Origin: Flavobacterium magnum
Lineage (GTDB): Bacteria > Bacteroidota > Bacteroidia > Flavobacteriales > Flavobacteriaceae
Direction of reading: 5' to 3'
NCBI RefSeq assembly: GCF_003055625.1
Contig: NZ_CP028811.1
Span: 3,286,001 to 3,350,000, forward strand
Length of the DNA stretch: 64,000 nucleotides
Within the stretch, counting starts at the first letter, position 1. Each line of letters opens with the position of its first letter. The notes beneath the pieces were generated by a model, which saw nothing but the letters and a program-made list of their open reading frames with translations, made no database searches and was not told where the DNA came from. A program made the translations under genes and the position numbers. This document shows, piece after piece, positions 1-8,728 of this stretch.

Positions 1-323
1 TCCTGAAGTGCCTCGAACGTCGCCTGCACGTTAAACAGCGGCTGCGAATGCCGTTTCCAGGCAATGAGTCTGGGCTCCTCAATCCGGAGAAACTCGACGA
101 CATTGTGGTAATTCCCTTTTTCAGGGCCATGCATCGTGAAGTCCCACATGCCGCCTTCGCTGAAATCAAAAGCATGGAAGGTGTTGGTAAAACCCTCAGG
201 GCCCCACCATTTTTTCAGGTGGTCCGGCTCACGCCACGCTTTAAAAACCAGCGAGTCCGCGAATTCAAAAATCCTTGTGGTGACAATCTCACAGTCGGGC
301 GTGGTCTCGAAGAAATTTCTCAT
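1..323 (-). CDS. SRPBCC / AHSA1-type protein, C-terminus cut by window edge
   Basis: Translating the minus strand from the ATG at 321-323 gives an open frame of 107 codons that runs off the left edge. It begins MRNFFETTPDCEIVTTRIFE and continues through FKAWREPDHLKKWWGPEGF and GGMWDFTMHGP, which is the typical start of the SRPBCC superfamily group related to activator of Hsp90 ATPase (AHSA1, START-like fold). Proteins of this group are small soluble ligand-binding proteins, and the ligand cannot be inferred here. The WWGP segment after the first helix is the family hallmark. The plus strand over the same bases is also open, but its product resembles nothing known. The C-terminal part lies outside the window. 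Confidence 0.85.
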   Translation of the reverse strand, partial: MRNFFETTPDCEIVTTRIFEFADSLVFKAWREPDHLKKWWGPEGFTNTFHAFDFSEGGMWDFTMHGPEKGNYHNVVEFLRIEEPRLIAWKRHSQPLFNVQATFEALQ

Positions 324-575
324 GGTACAACTTAAATAACTTAGTGTATTGGGCGGCGAAGCGTTGGCTGTCTGATTTACTTATCGAACATCCCTGCCCT
401 GCTTACAAATTAAACAATAAATACTTTACGAAAAAAGTCGGGGAAAAGCTATTTCAACCCCGGGCGGCTTTTCTTAATTCTTCCCTAAAAAGCAATCGCA
501 ATTCATAAATTAATGTAAATTCGCAGGGATTTAGCAAACGCGTACCAAATCCGGCGCATGTGTAATTAATTGCCA

Positions 576-1574
576 ATGAATAAAGACGATATTAAGGGCA
601 TCCGTCAGTTGCTTACCTCCCCAAAAAGGATTGCGATTATTCCGCACCGAAGCCCCGATGGAGACGCGATGGGATCGACCCTGGGCCTGTACCATTTCCT
701 GCTTAAACTCGGACACAATCCGTTTGTCATTGCCCCGAACGAATTCCCGGATTTCCTGGCGTGGCTGCCGGGCTCCGAAAAAGTATCGGTATTCGAGAAA
801 GATAAGGAAACGGGCATACGAATGCTGCAGGAAGCGGATATCGTCTTTACGCTCGATTTCAATGCGTTGCACCGTACCGGCGAAATGGAACACACGCTCG
901 TGACGTTGAAAGTGCCGTTCGTGATGATCGACCACCACCAGAAACCTGACAGCTACGCCACGTTCATGTACTCCGACACCACTTTTGGTTCGACATGCGA
1001 GATGCTGTATAATTTCATACGAGAGATGGACGGGGAACACTTGATTGACCGTACCATCGCCACGTGTATCTACACAGGCATTGTGACCGATTCGGGATCA
1101 TTCCGCTACCCGTCCACCACAAGCGCCACGCACCGCATTGTAGCCAACCTGATTGAACTCGGGATTGATAACAGTGAAGTCCACACGCTGTTGTTTGACA
1201 ACAATTCGTTTGATCGACTGCAGCTCATGGGACAGGCGTTACAGAACATGAAGGTTTTTCCTGAACATAAAACCGCGTACATTACGCTGTCGCAGAAGGA
1301 ACTCGACCAGCATCATTACGTGAAAGGCGACACGGAGGGCCTCGTGAACTACGGATTATCGATTAAAGGCATTATTTTTGCTGCAATCTTTATAGAACAC
1401 AGGGAAGAAAACATCATCAAGATTTCGTTTCGTTCTCAGGGTAATTTCGACGTGAACCAGTTTGCCCGGGACCATTTCAACGGCGGCGGACACATCAACG
1501 CGGCAGGTGGGAAATCATACCAAAACATGCGCGACACCATCAAGAAATTTGAAAACATCATCAAAAGCCTGTAA
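576..1574 (+). CDS. DHH/DHHA1 phosphoesterase (NrnA-like oligoribonuclease / pAp phosphatase)
   Basis: A cytoplasmic phosphoesterase expected to degrade short RNA oligomers or 3'-phosphoadenosine 5'-phosphate, as NrnA does. The metal-binding motifs are all visible: HRSPDGDAMGS near residue 24, a D-F-N aspartate near 90, MIDHHQKPD near 116, and GIVTDSGSFRY near 165. The C-terminal DHHA1 signature GGGHINAAGG lies near residue 305. At 332 residues it has the normal family length. An ATG six bases upstream (570) is in frame; I prefer 576 because relatives usually start directly with M-x-x-D/E, but neither start has a clear ribosome site. It ends one base before gldI, so the two are probably co-transcribed. 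The exact substrate is inferred from the family. Confidence 0.9.
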   Translation: MNKDDIKGIRQLLTSPKRIAIIPHRSPDGDAMGSTLGLYHFLLKLGHNPFVIAPNEFPDFLAWLPGSEKVSVFEKDKETGIRMLQEADIVFTLDFNALHRTGEMEHTLVTLKVPFVMIDHHQKPDSYATFMYSDTTFGSTCEMLYNFIREMDGEHLIDRTIATCIYTGIVTDSGSFRYPSTTSATHRIVANLIELGIDNSEVHTLLFDNNSFDRLQLMGQALQNMKVFPEHKTAYITLSQKELDQHHYVKGDTEGLVNYGLSIKGIIFAAIFIEHREENIIKISFRSQGNFDVNQFARDHFNGGGHINAAGGKSYQNMRDTIKKFENIIKSL

Positions 1575-1575
1575 T

Positions 1576-2178
1576 ATGAATTGGAAACAAATAATGACAA
1601 TGACATTGGGCATACTCGCGGCAGGATGTTCCCAGCAACAGGCCAGAAAACCTGTTTCGCACACCGGCGGAACTTTCATGAAGGAATCGGTGGTGCGCAA
1701 CAAGAAACTCATCGCCGGCGAGGAGGCCGTTATCGATTCGATCATCAAGAGCGACACCGTAAACAAATACATCGCATCAAAAAAAGGCTATTGGTATTAC
1801 TACGTGAACCAAAATACCAAAGACACGCTGCATCCTAAAAAAGGGGATGTCGCTTATTTTGACTACGAGCTCAATGACATTAAGGGTAACGTCATTTACT
1901 CTGAGGTGGAATTGCGTCCGCAGGTGTATCACGTCGACAAGCAGAACATCATGATGGGCATGCGGGACGGCATCAAACTAATGAAGAAAAATGAAAAGGT
2001 CACCTTCCTTTTCCCTTCGCATATGGGCTACGGTTACCACGGCGACAACAAGCGCATCGGACCCAACACGCCGCTGATATGTACCATCGCGCTCAACGAC
2101 TTTAAACCGGATCCGGGCAACGCTGCCCAGAAAACCGGAACCCAAACACAAGTAAAACCCCTATTAGATAAACCATGA
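1576..2178 (+). CDS. gldI: Gliding motility lipoprotein GldI (FKBP-type prolyl isomerase)
   Basis: A 200-residue exported lipoprotein. The start [18 protein letters not shown] ends in a lipobox with Cys18 as the lipidated residue, which rules out the in-frame upstream starts inside the DHH gene. Residues about 85-185 form one FKBP domain ([10 protein letters not shown], then [27 protein letters not shown] and [15 protein letters not shown]). GldI is one of the lipoproteins required for gliding in Flavobacterium johnsoniae and is thought to help fold cell-envelope proteins of the motility/T9SS apparatus. The gene starts one base after the DHH phosphoesterase stop and overlaps the next isomerase gene by four bases (ATGA), so three genes probably form one operon. 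The name rests on domain, lipobox and length. Confidence 0.88.
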   Translation: MNWKQIMTMTLGILAAGCSQQQARKPVSHTGGTFMKESVVRNKKLIAGEEAVIDSIIKSDTVNKYIASKKGYWYYYVNQNTKDTLHPKKGDVAYFDYELNDIKGNVIYSEVELRPQVYHVDKQNIMMGMRDGIKLMKKNEKVTFLFPSHMGYGYHGDNKRIGPNTPLICTIALNDFKPDPGNAAQKTGTQTQVKPLLDKP

Positions 2179-3293
2179 GGAAACTGATCTTATTATTTGC
2201 CTGCATCAGCTTGTTTTCGTGCCAGGATGAGCACAGTAAATTGCAGGACGGCCTTTATGCTGATATTGAAACCGTAAAAGGCCACATCGTGATCGATCTT
2301 GAATTCGTAAGGGCGCCGGTCACGGTAGCCAATTTTGTTACGCTGGCCGAAGGGAAAAACCCCTATGTATCGGCGAACCTGAAAGGAAAACCATTTTACG
2401 ACGGATTGAAGTTCCACCGTGTCGAGCCTAATTTTGTCATTCAGGGCGGAGACCCCGACGGGAACGGTTCTGGTGGTCCGGGTTACAAATTCATTGATGA
2501 GATTACCGACTTAAAGCATGACCGCGCCGGAACGCTTTCGATGGCCAATTCAGGCCCCGGAACAAATGGCAGCCAGTTTTTCATCACCCATCAGGAAACG
2601 CCGCATCTCGACGGCAGGCATACCGTATTCGGTTATGTCGTGGGAAATGGCATGGAAACGGTCAATAAAATCGTAAAAGATGATGGGATTATTTCTGTGA
2701 AGATCATCCGGAAAGGGGCGGCAGCAAAGAAATTCGACGCCGTAAAAGTCTTCACCGATTATTTTGTCAGGGAAGCCGAAAACAAAAAGAAGGAGGCTCA
2801 GATGAAAGCACTTGAGCAACAGGAATATGAGAAAAAATACAGTGCGGTGATCGCTAAAAAGAAAGCCTATTTTGAAAGCCTGAAAGGGGCTGTAAGAACT
2901 ACCGCTTCAGGATTGCAGTACAAGACCGTTGCCGCAGGCAATGGGAAAAAGCCAAATATGAACTCGACGGTGTACATCAATTACGCCGGATATTTCTCAA
3001 ATGCCGTAATCCTTGATACCAACATCGAGGCGACGGCCAACCAATTCGGGAAATTCAACGAAACCCGTAAGATGGAAGGCGGCTACAACCCGATGCCTTT
3101 CCAGTACGGCCGGAAAACAGGGCTGATCCCGGGCTTTATTGAAGGCATTGAATTGATGTCGATTGGCGAAAAGGCGGTATTCTTTGTCCCTGCCGCATTA
3201 GGCTACGGCGAAGCGGGCTCAGAGGACGGATTTATTCCACCCAATGCCGACCTGATCTTCGAATTGGAATTGCTTGATAAAGTTCAGAAATAA
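2175..3293 (+). CDS. Lipoprotein with cyclophilin plus FKBP domains (double prolyl isomerase)
   Basis: A 372-residue exported protein with two unrelated prolyl isomerase folds in one chain. The N-terminus [16 protein letters not shown] gives a lipobox with Cys16. Residues about 25-195 are a cyclophilin domain: [35 protein letters not shown] and LDGRHTVFG contain the usual active-site Arg, Gln, Phe and Met positions. A charged helical linker (about 200-240, rich in K and E) leads to an FKBP domain at about 245-372, ending [19 protein letters not shown]. The four-base overlap with gldI implies translational coupling. It probably acts in the periplasm or at the outer membrane as a folding catalyst. 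Both catalytic centres look intact by eye. Confidence 0.9.
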   Translation: MRKLILLFACISLFSCQDEHSKLQDGLYADIETVKGHIVIDLEFVRAPVTVANFVTLAEGKNPYVSANLKGKPFYDGLKFHRVEPNFVIQGGDPDGNGSGGPGYKFIDEITDLKHDRAGTLSMANSGPGTNGSQFFITHQETPHLDGRHTVFGYVVGNGMETVNKIVKDDGIISVKIIRKGAAAKKFDAVKVFTDYFVREAENKKKEAQMKALEQQEYEKKYSAVIAKKKAYFESLKGAVRTTASGLQYKTVAAGNGKKPNMNSTVYINYAGYFSNAVILDTNIEATANQFGKFNETRKMEGGYNPMPFQYGRKTGLIPGFIEGIELMSIGEKAVFFVPAALGYGEAGSEDGFIPPNADLIFELELLDKVQK

Positions 3294-3365
3294 GCATGTA
3301 ACAAAGGGACAACTCCTGAAAATCCCGCATAGTGCAAACAGAGTAAGGGTACAAAACATTCAAAA

Positions 3366-4598
3366 ATGAAAATCAGACTGATGGCACTGCTGTTCTTAGC
3401 GATGACAGCCGGCCTATCCGCGCAGGTTAAGAAACCCGTTGCAACGAAGACGACAACAAAAACGACAACGACAAAAAAAGCAGTGGTACCGGTTAAAAAA
3501 ACCGTACCTGTAAAAAGTATGGCAACGGCCGCCGGTGACGGCATCTTTGCTGAAATGGAAACCTCAAGGGGTAAAATTGTTTTGAATCTCGAATACCAGA
3601 AAGTGCCGATTACCGTAGCCAATTTCATTTCGCTTGCAGAAGGCACCAATACTTTCGTCACCACGCCGGACCGCAAAGGAGTCCCTTTTTTCGACGGCCT
3701 GAAATTCCATCGCGTAATCGCCGATTTTATGATCCAGGGTGGGGATCCGAATGGCAACGGATCTGGCAGTCCCGGTTACAAATTCAAGGATGAGGAAACA
3801 ACGGATGTTTTTGACAAGGCCGGCGTACTCGCCATGGCCAACTCCGGACCCGCTACAAACGGAAGCCAGTTTTTCATCACGCACAAGGACACGCCGTGGC
3901 TTAACCACAAGCACACCATCTTCGGGCATGTAGTTACCGGACAGGACGTGGTGAATGCGATCAAACAGGACGACCTGATTAAAAGCGTCACTATCGTAAG
4001 GAAAGGGGCGGCTGCCAAAGCATTTAATGCCCTGAAGGTATTTTCAGATTACTATGCCAACCAGGCGGAAGAAGATAAAAAGCAAGCCGCTATAGCCGCG
4101 GAAGCCAAAAAGAAGAAAGACGAGGAAGCCGCAGCCGCTAAGAAAGCTTACATGGCCCAGTATGGCCCGGCGATCAATGCCAAATTAGCGGAATTTGCCA
4201 GGCTCAGGGCCGCCTCGACAAAAACGGACAGCGGATTGCAATACGTGCTTGTGAAAGGAAATGGGGCAAAACCAGCCGAGGGCACCAATGTATTTGTGCA
4301 CTATTCGGGTTTCTTCGAAGACGGCACATTGTTCCAGAGCAGCCACGCAGATGTAAGCAAGACCTTCGGTAAATATGAAGAGTCGCAAGCAGCTAACTAT
4401 CAACCATTCCCTTTCTCATACGGTGCAAAACAAGGATTGATTCCCGGTTTCCTTGAAGTTTTGAACCTGATGTCGATTGGCGATAAGGTTACCGTGTTCA
4501 TCCCGTCAAATCTGGGTTACGGAGGTCGCGGTTACGGCGGCGCGATCCCACCGAATGCAAACCTGATTTTTGAAATCGAATTATTGTATAAACAATAA
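3366..4598 (+). CDS. Exported cyclophilin plus FKBP double prolyl isomerase, paralogue of the preceding gene
   Basis: A 410-residue protein with the same layout as its upstream neighbour: signal peptide MKIRLMALLFLAMTAGLSAQ (ending in A-Q, no lipobox cysteine), a Lys/Thr/Val-rich spacer to about residue 55, a cyclophilin domain ([35 protein letters not shown]), an Ala/Lys-rich helical linker at about 235-265, and an FKBP domain to the end (IPPNANLIFEIELLYKQ). In the cyclophilin loop the usual LDG is LNH here. Shared order and similar wording in both domains indicate tandem duplication. The 72-base gap from the previous gene could hold a separate promoter, but no TAnnTTTG box is seen there. 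Unlike its neighbour it should be soluble in the periplasm or secreted. Confidence 0.9.
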   Translation: MKIRLMALLFLAMTAGLSAQVKKPVATKTTTKTTTTKKAVVPVKKTVPVKSMATAAGDGIFAEMETSRGKIVLNLEYQKVPITVANFISLAEGTNTFVTTPDRKGVPFFDGLKFHRVIADFMIQGGDPNGNGSGSPGYKFKDEETTDVFDKAGVLAMANSGPATNGSQFFITHKDTPWLNHKHTIFGHVVTGQDVVNAIKQDDLIKSVTIVRKGAAAKAFNALKVFSDYYANQAEEDKKQAAIAAEAKKKKDEEAAAAKKAYMAQYGPAINAKLAEFARLRAASTKTDSGLQYVLVKGNGAKPAEGTNVFVHYSGFFEDGTLFQSSHADVSKTFGKYEESQAANYQPFPFSYGAKQGLIPGFLEVLNLMSIGDKVTVFIPSNLGYGGRGYGGAIPPNANLIFEIELLYKQ

Positions 4599-4606
4599 AC
4601 AAAAAA

Positions 4607-4638
4607 AAGGGTTTACGATTTGTAAGCCCTTTTGTTTT
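4607..4638. terminator. Bidirectional intrinsic terminator between convergent genes
   Basis: AAGGGTTTAC (4607-4616) pairs with GTAAGCCCTT (4622-4631), ten base pairs with one G-U, around a five-base loop. A T-rich tail follows on the plus strand and an A8 run precedes it (4601-4608), so it can stop the isomerase operon and the small minus-strand gene that ends at 4642. Confidence 0.85.
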
Positions 4639-4641
4639 ATG

Positions 4642-5088
4642 CTATTTCTTCCTTACCGGGAACTTCCAGTCAAACTCGTCCCTGTCATTGATGATGGCAC
4701 CTATTTCAACTTTTGTCACTTCCGCAAACTCTGCCTGAAGAATGAGCCAATTGGTTTCATCAAAATGATTTTCAGCCAGATCAAACTCCTCCGTTTCCCA
4801 TTTGGTGATGCCGTGCGCCAGCAACACCTGCCTGACTTCGCTAATGTTCCTGCCCACTATCTTTTCTCCGAACAGCTGTAAACCTGGATGCGCTGCAATA
4901 ACGTATCCCAGCCTGAACTCCTCGTCCTCATAAAACGTCAAACGGCATTTCAGCTCGTAATACAGCTGGATGACATTCCCGTCTTCGTCCCGAAACTCCT
5001 TGTCAGGCTTACCATAAATGGCCGCTACATCCGGACTTTTCATTCCGAATAACAACTTATCTATACCGTTTTTGGGGTAAATATTCAT
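4642..5088 (-). CDS. Hypothetical protein, 148 residues
   Basis: I do not recognise a named family. The product is soluble, acidic and about 148 residues long from the ATG at 5086-5088 (MNIYPKNGIDKLLFGMKSPD). The opening stretch, with FGMKSPDVAAIYGKPD, resembles the pattern seen in small Bacteroidetes proteins of the SMI1/immunity-like or DUF type, but this is only an impression. An in-frame ATG 13 codons upstream exists. I chose the downstream start because a purine-rich AAAAGG sits just before it and a TATCTTTG promoter box lies at 5104-5111, so transcripts would begin after the upstream ATG. There is no signal peptide or membrane segment. It is transcribed towards the convergent terminator at 4607-4638. 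Confidence 0.7.
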   Translation of the reverse strand: MNIYPKNGIDKLLFGMKSPDVAAIYGKPDKEFRDEDGNVIQLYYELKCRLTFYEDEEFRLGYVIAAHPGLQLFGEKIVGRNISEVRQVLLAHGITKWETEEFDLAENHFDETNWLILQAEFAEVTKVEIGAIINDRDEFDWKFPVRKK

Positions 5089-5103
5089 GCCTTTTAGTTT
5101 TCG

Positions 5104-5111
5104 CAAAGATA
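5104..5111 (-). promoter_or_regulatory. Probable -7 promoter box (TATCTTTG)
   Basis: On the minus strand these bases read TATCTTTG, a full match to the Bacteroidetes -7 consensus TAnnTTTG, 15 bases before the start codon at 5088. The nearest TTG for a -33 element is only 13 bases away, so the upstream half is weak. Confidence 0.5.
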
Positions 5112-5230
5112 AGTCCGATTTATACAATTCCCGAATATGTTACAGGATTTCCACTTTTAAAAACCAATTTCCGTGTTATGACGTAGCTTTAAGTAACATA
5201 TCACTATTAACCTTTAATAATCGGAAAATT

Positions 5231-8200
5231 ATGCAACAAAATTTCTTAGCTAAAAAATTGTGGCTTGGAACCGTGCTTTTACTAAACGGCTTCCTGATGC
5301 AGGCGCAACTCGTTACCAGCCCTGCAGATGACGGCTCTGACGGTACACTCCGTACCGAAATTGCCGATGCACCCGCTGGCGGCATCATTACATTCGCCCT
5401 CAATGTGACGAATGTTACGCTCACGGCAGGCCAGATTACGATCGACAAGTCGCTTACCATTACCGGCAACGGCATCTCAAACACCACGATTGATGGCGGC
5501 GCCAATGGCAGGATTTTCGAAATTACCGCAGGCACCGTACTGATCAACGACATCATCCTGACGAACGGAGTCGCTGACAATGGCGGTGCACTGCATGTAT
5601 CCGATGCATCGGCTACCATCAATAACGTGACCATCCTGAATAACATAGCCAACGGCGCAAGTGGCAGCGGTGGCGGAATTTACGTTGGCACCGGCGGAAC
5701 CTTAAATGTTTCCGGAAGTACGATAGCCGGCAATCGCGCCAACCGCGCAGGCGGCGGAATCGAAATTGTCGCCGGGACGTCACTGACGCTGACCAACGTA
5801 AGCCTGAACAACAACAATGCCGGTGTCTCCCCTGCCACAGCCGCTCCTGGAAATGGCGGTGGCCTGCATGTAACCGGCAATGCGACCGTCATGATTACCG
5901 GCGGTACTGTTAACAACAATATCGCTGCCGCAGAAGGTGGCGGATTGTGGAACGGCTCCGGGATGATGACCGTAAACGCAACGGCCATCATTGGTAACAC
6001 TGCATCGGGAGCGCTGGCAGATAATGGCGGTGGCGGTATCTACAACCTGAACGGCGGGATACTGAATATCCAGAATGCCAACATTGCCGACAATGACGCG
6101 GATGGTGCTGCAGGAAGCGGTGGCGGTATCCTTAACGATGTAGGTGCGACGCTCACGGTTTCTGATTCTTTCATCACCGGAAACACATCAAACCGTGCCG
6201 GTGGTGGGATTGAAAACAACGCCGGAACGGTAACGCTCACAAACGTAAACCTTAACGGAAATACGACATTCACAACGCCCGGGAATGGAGGCGGACTTCA
6301 CGTCACTGCAGCCGGAACAGTGACCATTAACGGCGGAACGGTAAACACCAATACCGCAGGTGCAGAAGGAGGCGGACTGTGGAATGGCACGGGAACCATG
6401 ACCGTAACTGGTACCACGATTTCCGGTAATACAGCCAGCGGCGCAGCGGCCGATCAGGGTGGCGGCGGCATTTACAACCTGAACGGCGGTACCCTGGTTA
6501 TCGAAGGGGCTTCCATCAGCAATAATGTGGCCAACGGCACGCTCGGAAGCGGTGGCGGAATCCTCAACGACGTGGGTTCGCAACTATCTGTCACCGACTC
6601 GTCAATTACGGGAAATACGGCGGTTCGGGCCGGCGGCGGTATTGAAGACAATTCAGGAACAAGCACCATTTTGCTGTCAAACGTCAATCTTAACGGAAAC
6701 AGCGTTTCAGGACCTCCAGGCAATGGAGGCGGATTGCACATTACCGGCGGAGGAAACGCAACCATCACAGGCGGAACGGTCAACAACAACACCGCTGCCG
6801 CGGAAGGAGGCGGATTGTGGAATGGTACCGGTACCATGACCATAAACGGAACAGTAATCGGGGGCAACACGGCCAGCGGCGGCGGCGCAGATCAGGGCGG
6901 CGGCGGAATCTATAACTTAAACGCCGGTACATTGGTCATCATGAATGCCACAATCAGCGGCAATAATGCCAATGGGACGCTGGGAAGCGGTGGTGGAATC
7001 CTGAACGATGTCGGATCACAGTTGTCTGTCACCAATTCTGAGATTAGCGGAAATACCGCGGTCCGCGCAGGCGGTGGTATCGAAGACAATTCGGGTACAA
7101 GTACCATCATCTTAACCGATGTAACCTTAAATGGAAATACTGTCTCGGGACCTCCGGGCAATGGTGGCGGACTGCACATCACCGGAGCAGGAAGTGCAAC
7201 AATTACAGGTGGTACCGTAAACGGTAATACGGCAGCCCTCGAAGGGGGCGGACTTTGGAACGGTTCAGGTACGATGACTGTGCAAGGGACAGAAATTAAT
7301 GGGAATATCGCAATGGGTGCAGCTGCCGACGACGGCGGTGGTGCCATCTTCAATACCGCAGGGACATTAAATGTAAGTGACGCGGTAATTGCAGGAAACA
7401 GGGCGACCGGAACCAGCGGCAGCGGTGGCGGTATATTCAGCATGGCCGGGACTGTGACGGTCGAAGACAGTATGCTCGACACCAATTCGGCTAACCGTGC
7501 GGGCGGCGGCATTGAGGTTGTGAATGGCACACTTATGATCACCGATTCTGACCTGGTTAACAATGATGTGGATGGCACGGCAGGTAGCCCGAACCCAGGA
7601 AACGGAGGTGCATTGCACATTACCGGAGCCGCGACAACAACCATCACGGGCGGAACCGTCAATGGCAATGACGCACGCCGCGAAGGCGGCGGATTGTGGA
7701 ACCAGGCAGGCAGCATCATGACAGTCAACAATGTGACGATTGACGCCAATACGGCCAGCGGACCTGATGTGGCGCATGGTGGTGGTGGTATCTTTAATAA
7801 TGGCGGTGATCTTTTCGTAAATAATTCGACCCTTTCAAACAACACGGCTGACGGCGCCCTTGGAAACGGTGGTGGACTCCACGTTAAAACAGGGACAGCG
7901 ACTGTACTTTTAAGCACCATCTCCGGAAACACTTCGCTAAACAATGGCGGCGGTTTGTATAACAATGCCACGTTGTCTGTCAATGCTTCAACCATTGCCA
8001 ATAACGACGCTGCGATGAGTGGTGGTGGTATTGCCAATAACAGCGCTCTGTCGGTTACATTGAAAAACACCATTGTTGCCACCAATGCAGCCACAACAGG
8101 ATTTGACGTGTCAAACAATACCGGAACTTTTGTTTCTAGCGGATACAACCTGATCGGGCAGGATGATAGTGATGTGTTCCCAAATCAGGGTACCGATATG

Positions 8201-8671
8201 GAGGGAACAGCGAGCCTGCTGATCAATCCGTTGCTTGGTGCTTTGGGTGACAACGGTGGAGACACTTTCACCCACGCGTTGCTCGCAGGCAGTCCTGCTT
8301 ACAATATGGGTGATCCTGCGGACCTGTTCAATGATCAGGCGGGCAATGGCGTTTTCGCCGACAGAAGGGACATTGGCGCCTATGAGGCCCAAACCGTTTT
8401 AGGGGTTGCTGACATTACGCTGAATAATTCAAGAAAGAGTATGATTTATCCAAACCCTTCAAATAATGGCATGGTTAACATCGCATTTGCCACTGACGGT
8501 GAAGTTTCGGCGTCGATTATCGAAGTGGGTTCGGGGAAAATGGTAAAACAACTGCAACTTAGCAATATGTCGAATCAGGTAAGCCTGGGCAATTTTGCTT
8601 CAGGCGTTTATATCGTACAATTGGTTTCCGACGATTTTACTGAAACACATAAGTTGATTATCGGAAGGTAA
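5231..8671 (+). CDS. Secreted beta-helix surface protein, choice-of-anchor Q type, with T9SS type A C-terminal signal
   Basis: A 1146-residue secreted protein. The start at 5231 gives signal peptide MQQNFLAKKLWLGTVLLLNGFLMQAQ; an upstream in-frame ATG at 5087 would add 48 residues with no signal character. After the GTLRTEIADA entry motif come many short parallel beta-helix rungs rich in G, N and T (NNTA.GGGL, SGNTA, TITGGTV). Residues about 208-870 hold five copies of a 144-147 residue super-repeat. The tail contains the choice-of-anchor Q pattern (GYNLIGQDD, NPLLGALGDNGG, HALLAGSPAYNMGDP, DRRDIGAYE). The final 75 residues, from MIYPNPSNNGMVNI to HKLIIGR, are a T9SS type A sorting domain, cleaved and replaced by a surface anchor in known cases. 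The role may be adhesion or glycan binding; no ligand can be named. Confidence 0.92.
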   Translation: MQQNFLAKKLWLGTVLLLNGFLMQAQLVTSPADDGSDGTLRTEIADAPAGGIITFALNVTNVTLTAGQITIDKSLTITGNGISNTTIDGGANGRIFEITAGTVLINDIILTNGVADNGGALHVSDASATINNVTILNNIANGASGSGGGIYVGTGGTLNVSGSTIAGNRANRAGGGIEIVAGTSLTLTNVSLNNNNAGVSPATAAPGNGGGLHVTGNATVMITGGTVNNNIAAAEGGGLWNGSGMMTVNATAIIGNTASGALADNGGGGIYNLNGGILNIQNANIADNDADGAAGSGGGILNDVGATLTVSDSFITGNTSNRAGGGIENNAGTVTLTNVNLNGNTTFTTPGNGGGLHVTAAGTVTINGGTVNTNTAGAEGGGLWNGTGTMTVTGTTISGNTASGAAADQGGGGIYNLNGGTLVIEGASISNNVANGTLGSGGGILNDVGSQLSVTDSSITGNTAVRAGGGIEDNSGTSTILLSNVNLNGNSVSGPPGNGGGLHITGGGNATITGGTVNNNTAAAEGGGLWNGTGTMTINGTVIGGNTASGGGADQGGGGIYNLNAGTLVIMNATISGNNANGTLGSGGGILNDVGSQLSVTNSEISGNTAVRAGGGIEDNSGTSTIILTDVTLNGNTVSGPPGNGGGLHITGAGSATITGGTVNGNTAALEGGGLWNGSGTMTVQGTEINGNIAMGAAADDGGGAIFNTAGTLNVSDAVIAGNRATGTSGSGGGIFSMAGTVTVEDSMLDTNSANRAGGGIEVVNGTLMITDSDLVNNDVDGTAGSPNPGNGGALHITGAATTTITGGTVNGNDARREGGGLWNQAGSIMTVNNVTIDANTASGPDVAHGGGGIFNNGGDLFVNNSTLSNNTADGALGNGGGLHVKTGTATVLLSTISGNTSLNNGGGLYNNATLSVNASTIANNDAAMSGGGIANNSALSVTLKNTIVATNAATTGFDVSNNTGTFVSSGYNLIGQDDSDVFPNQGTDMEGTASLLINPLLGALGDNGGDTFTHALLAGSPAYNMGDPADLFNDQAGNGVFADRRDIGAYEAQTVLGVADITLNNSRKSMIYPNPSNNGMVNIAFATDGEVSASIIEVGSGKMVKQLQLSNMSNQVSLGNFASGVYIVQLVSDDFTETHKLIIGR
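5852..7850 (+). repeat. Five-copy coding super-repeat, about 440 bases per unit
   Basis: The codons for NGGGLH (NGGALH in the last copy) recur at 5852, 6284, 6722, 7160 and 7601, spaced 432, 438, 438 and 441 bases, all multiples of three. Each unit contains the same series of beta-helix rungs (GLH..TITGG, EGGGLWNG, GGGGIYN, GSGGGILND, RAGGGIE). Copies three and four are the most alike. The spacing keeps the frame, so copies can be gained or lost without breaking the protein. Confidence 0.85.
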
Positions 8672-8694
8672 CAATCGACCTGCTGATCTCAATG

Positions 8695-8728
8695 AAGCCT
8701 CCGGACAAACTGTTCGGGGGCTTTTTTT
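8695..8728 (+). terminator. Intrinsic terminator of the beta-helix gene
   Basis: AAGCCTCCGGACA (8695-8707) pairs with TGTTCGGGGGCTT (8711-8723) with two G-U pairs around a three-base loop, followed by a T run (8722-8728). Its T run overlaps the stop codon of the convergent acetyltransferase gene (8727-8729). Confidence 0.88.

Noticed and set aside
421..480. A possible AAAAGC/GCTTTT hairpin upstream of the DHH gene
   Set aside because: The stem is only six base pairs with a loop of about sixteen bases and no T run in the right place for termination.
4642..5127. The longer 161-residue start of the small hypothetical gene
   Set aside because: The TATCTTTG promoter box at 5104-5111 would place transcription start after that upstream ATG.
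5852..7850. Regular repeats suggesting a CRISPR array
   Set aside because: Units are about 440 bases, coding and in frame, with no 24-37 base direct repeats and no cas genes.
6910..8148. A 412-codon open frame on the minus strand inside the beta-helix gene
   Set aside because: It is the antisense of a repeat-rich, glycine- and asparagine-coding sequence; its product is rich in Pro, Leu and Val with no known domain, and the plus-strand protein is clearly real.
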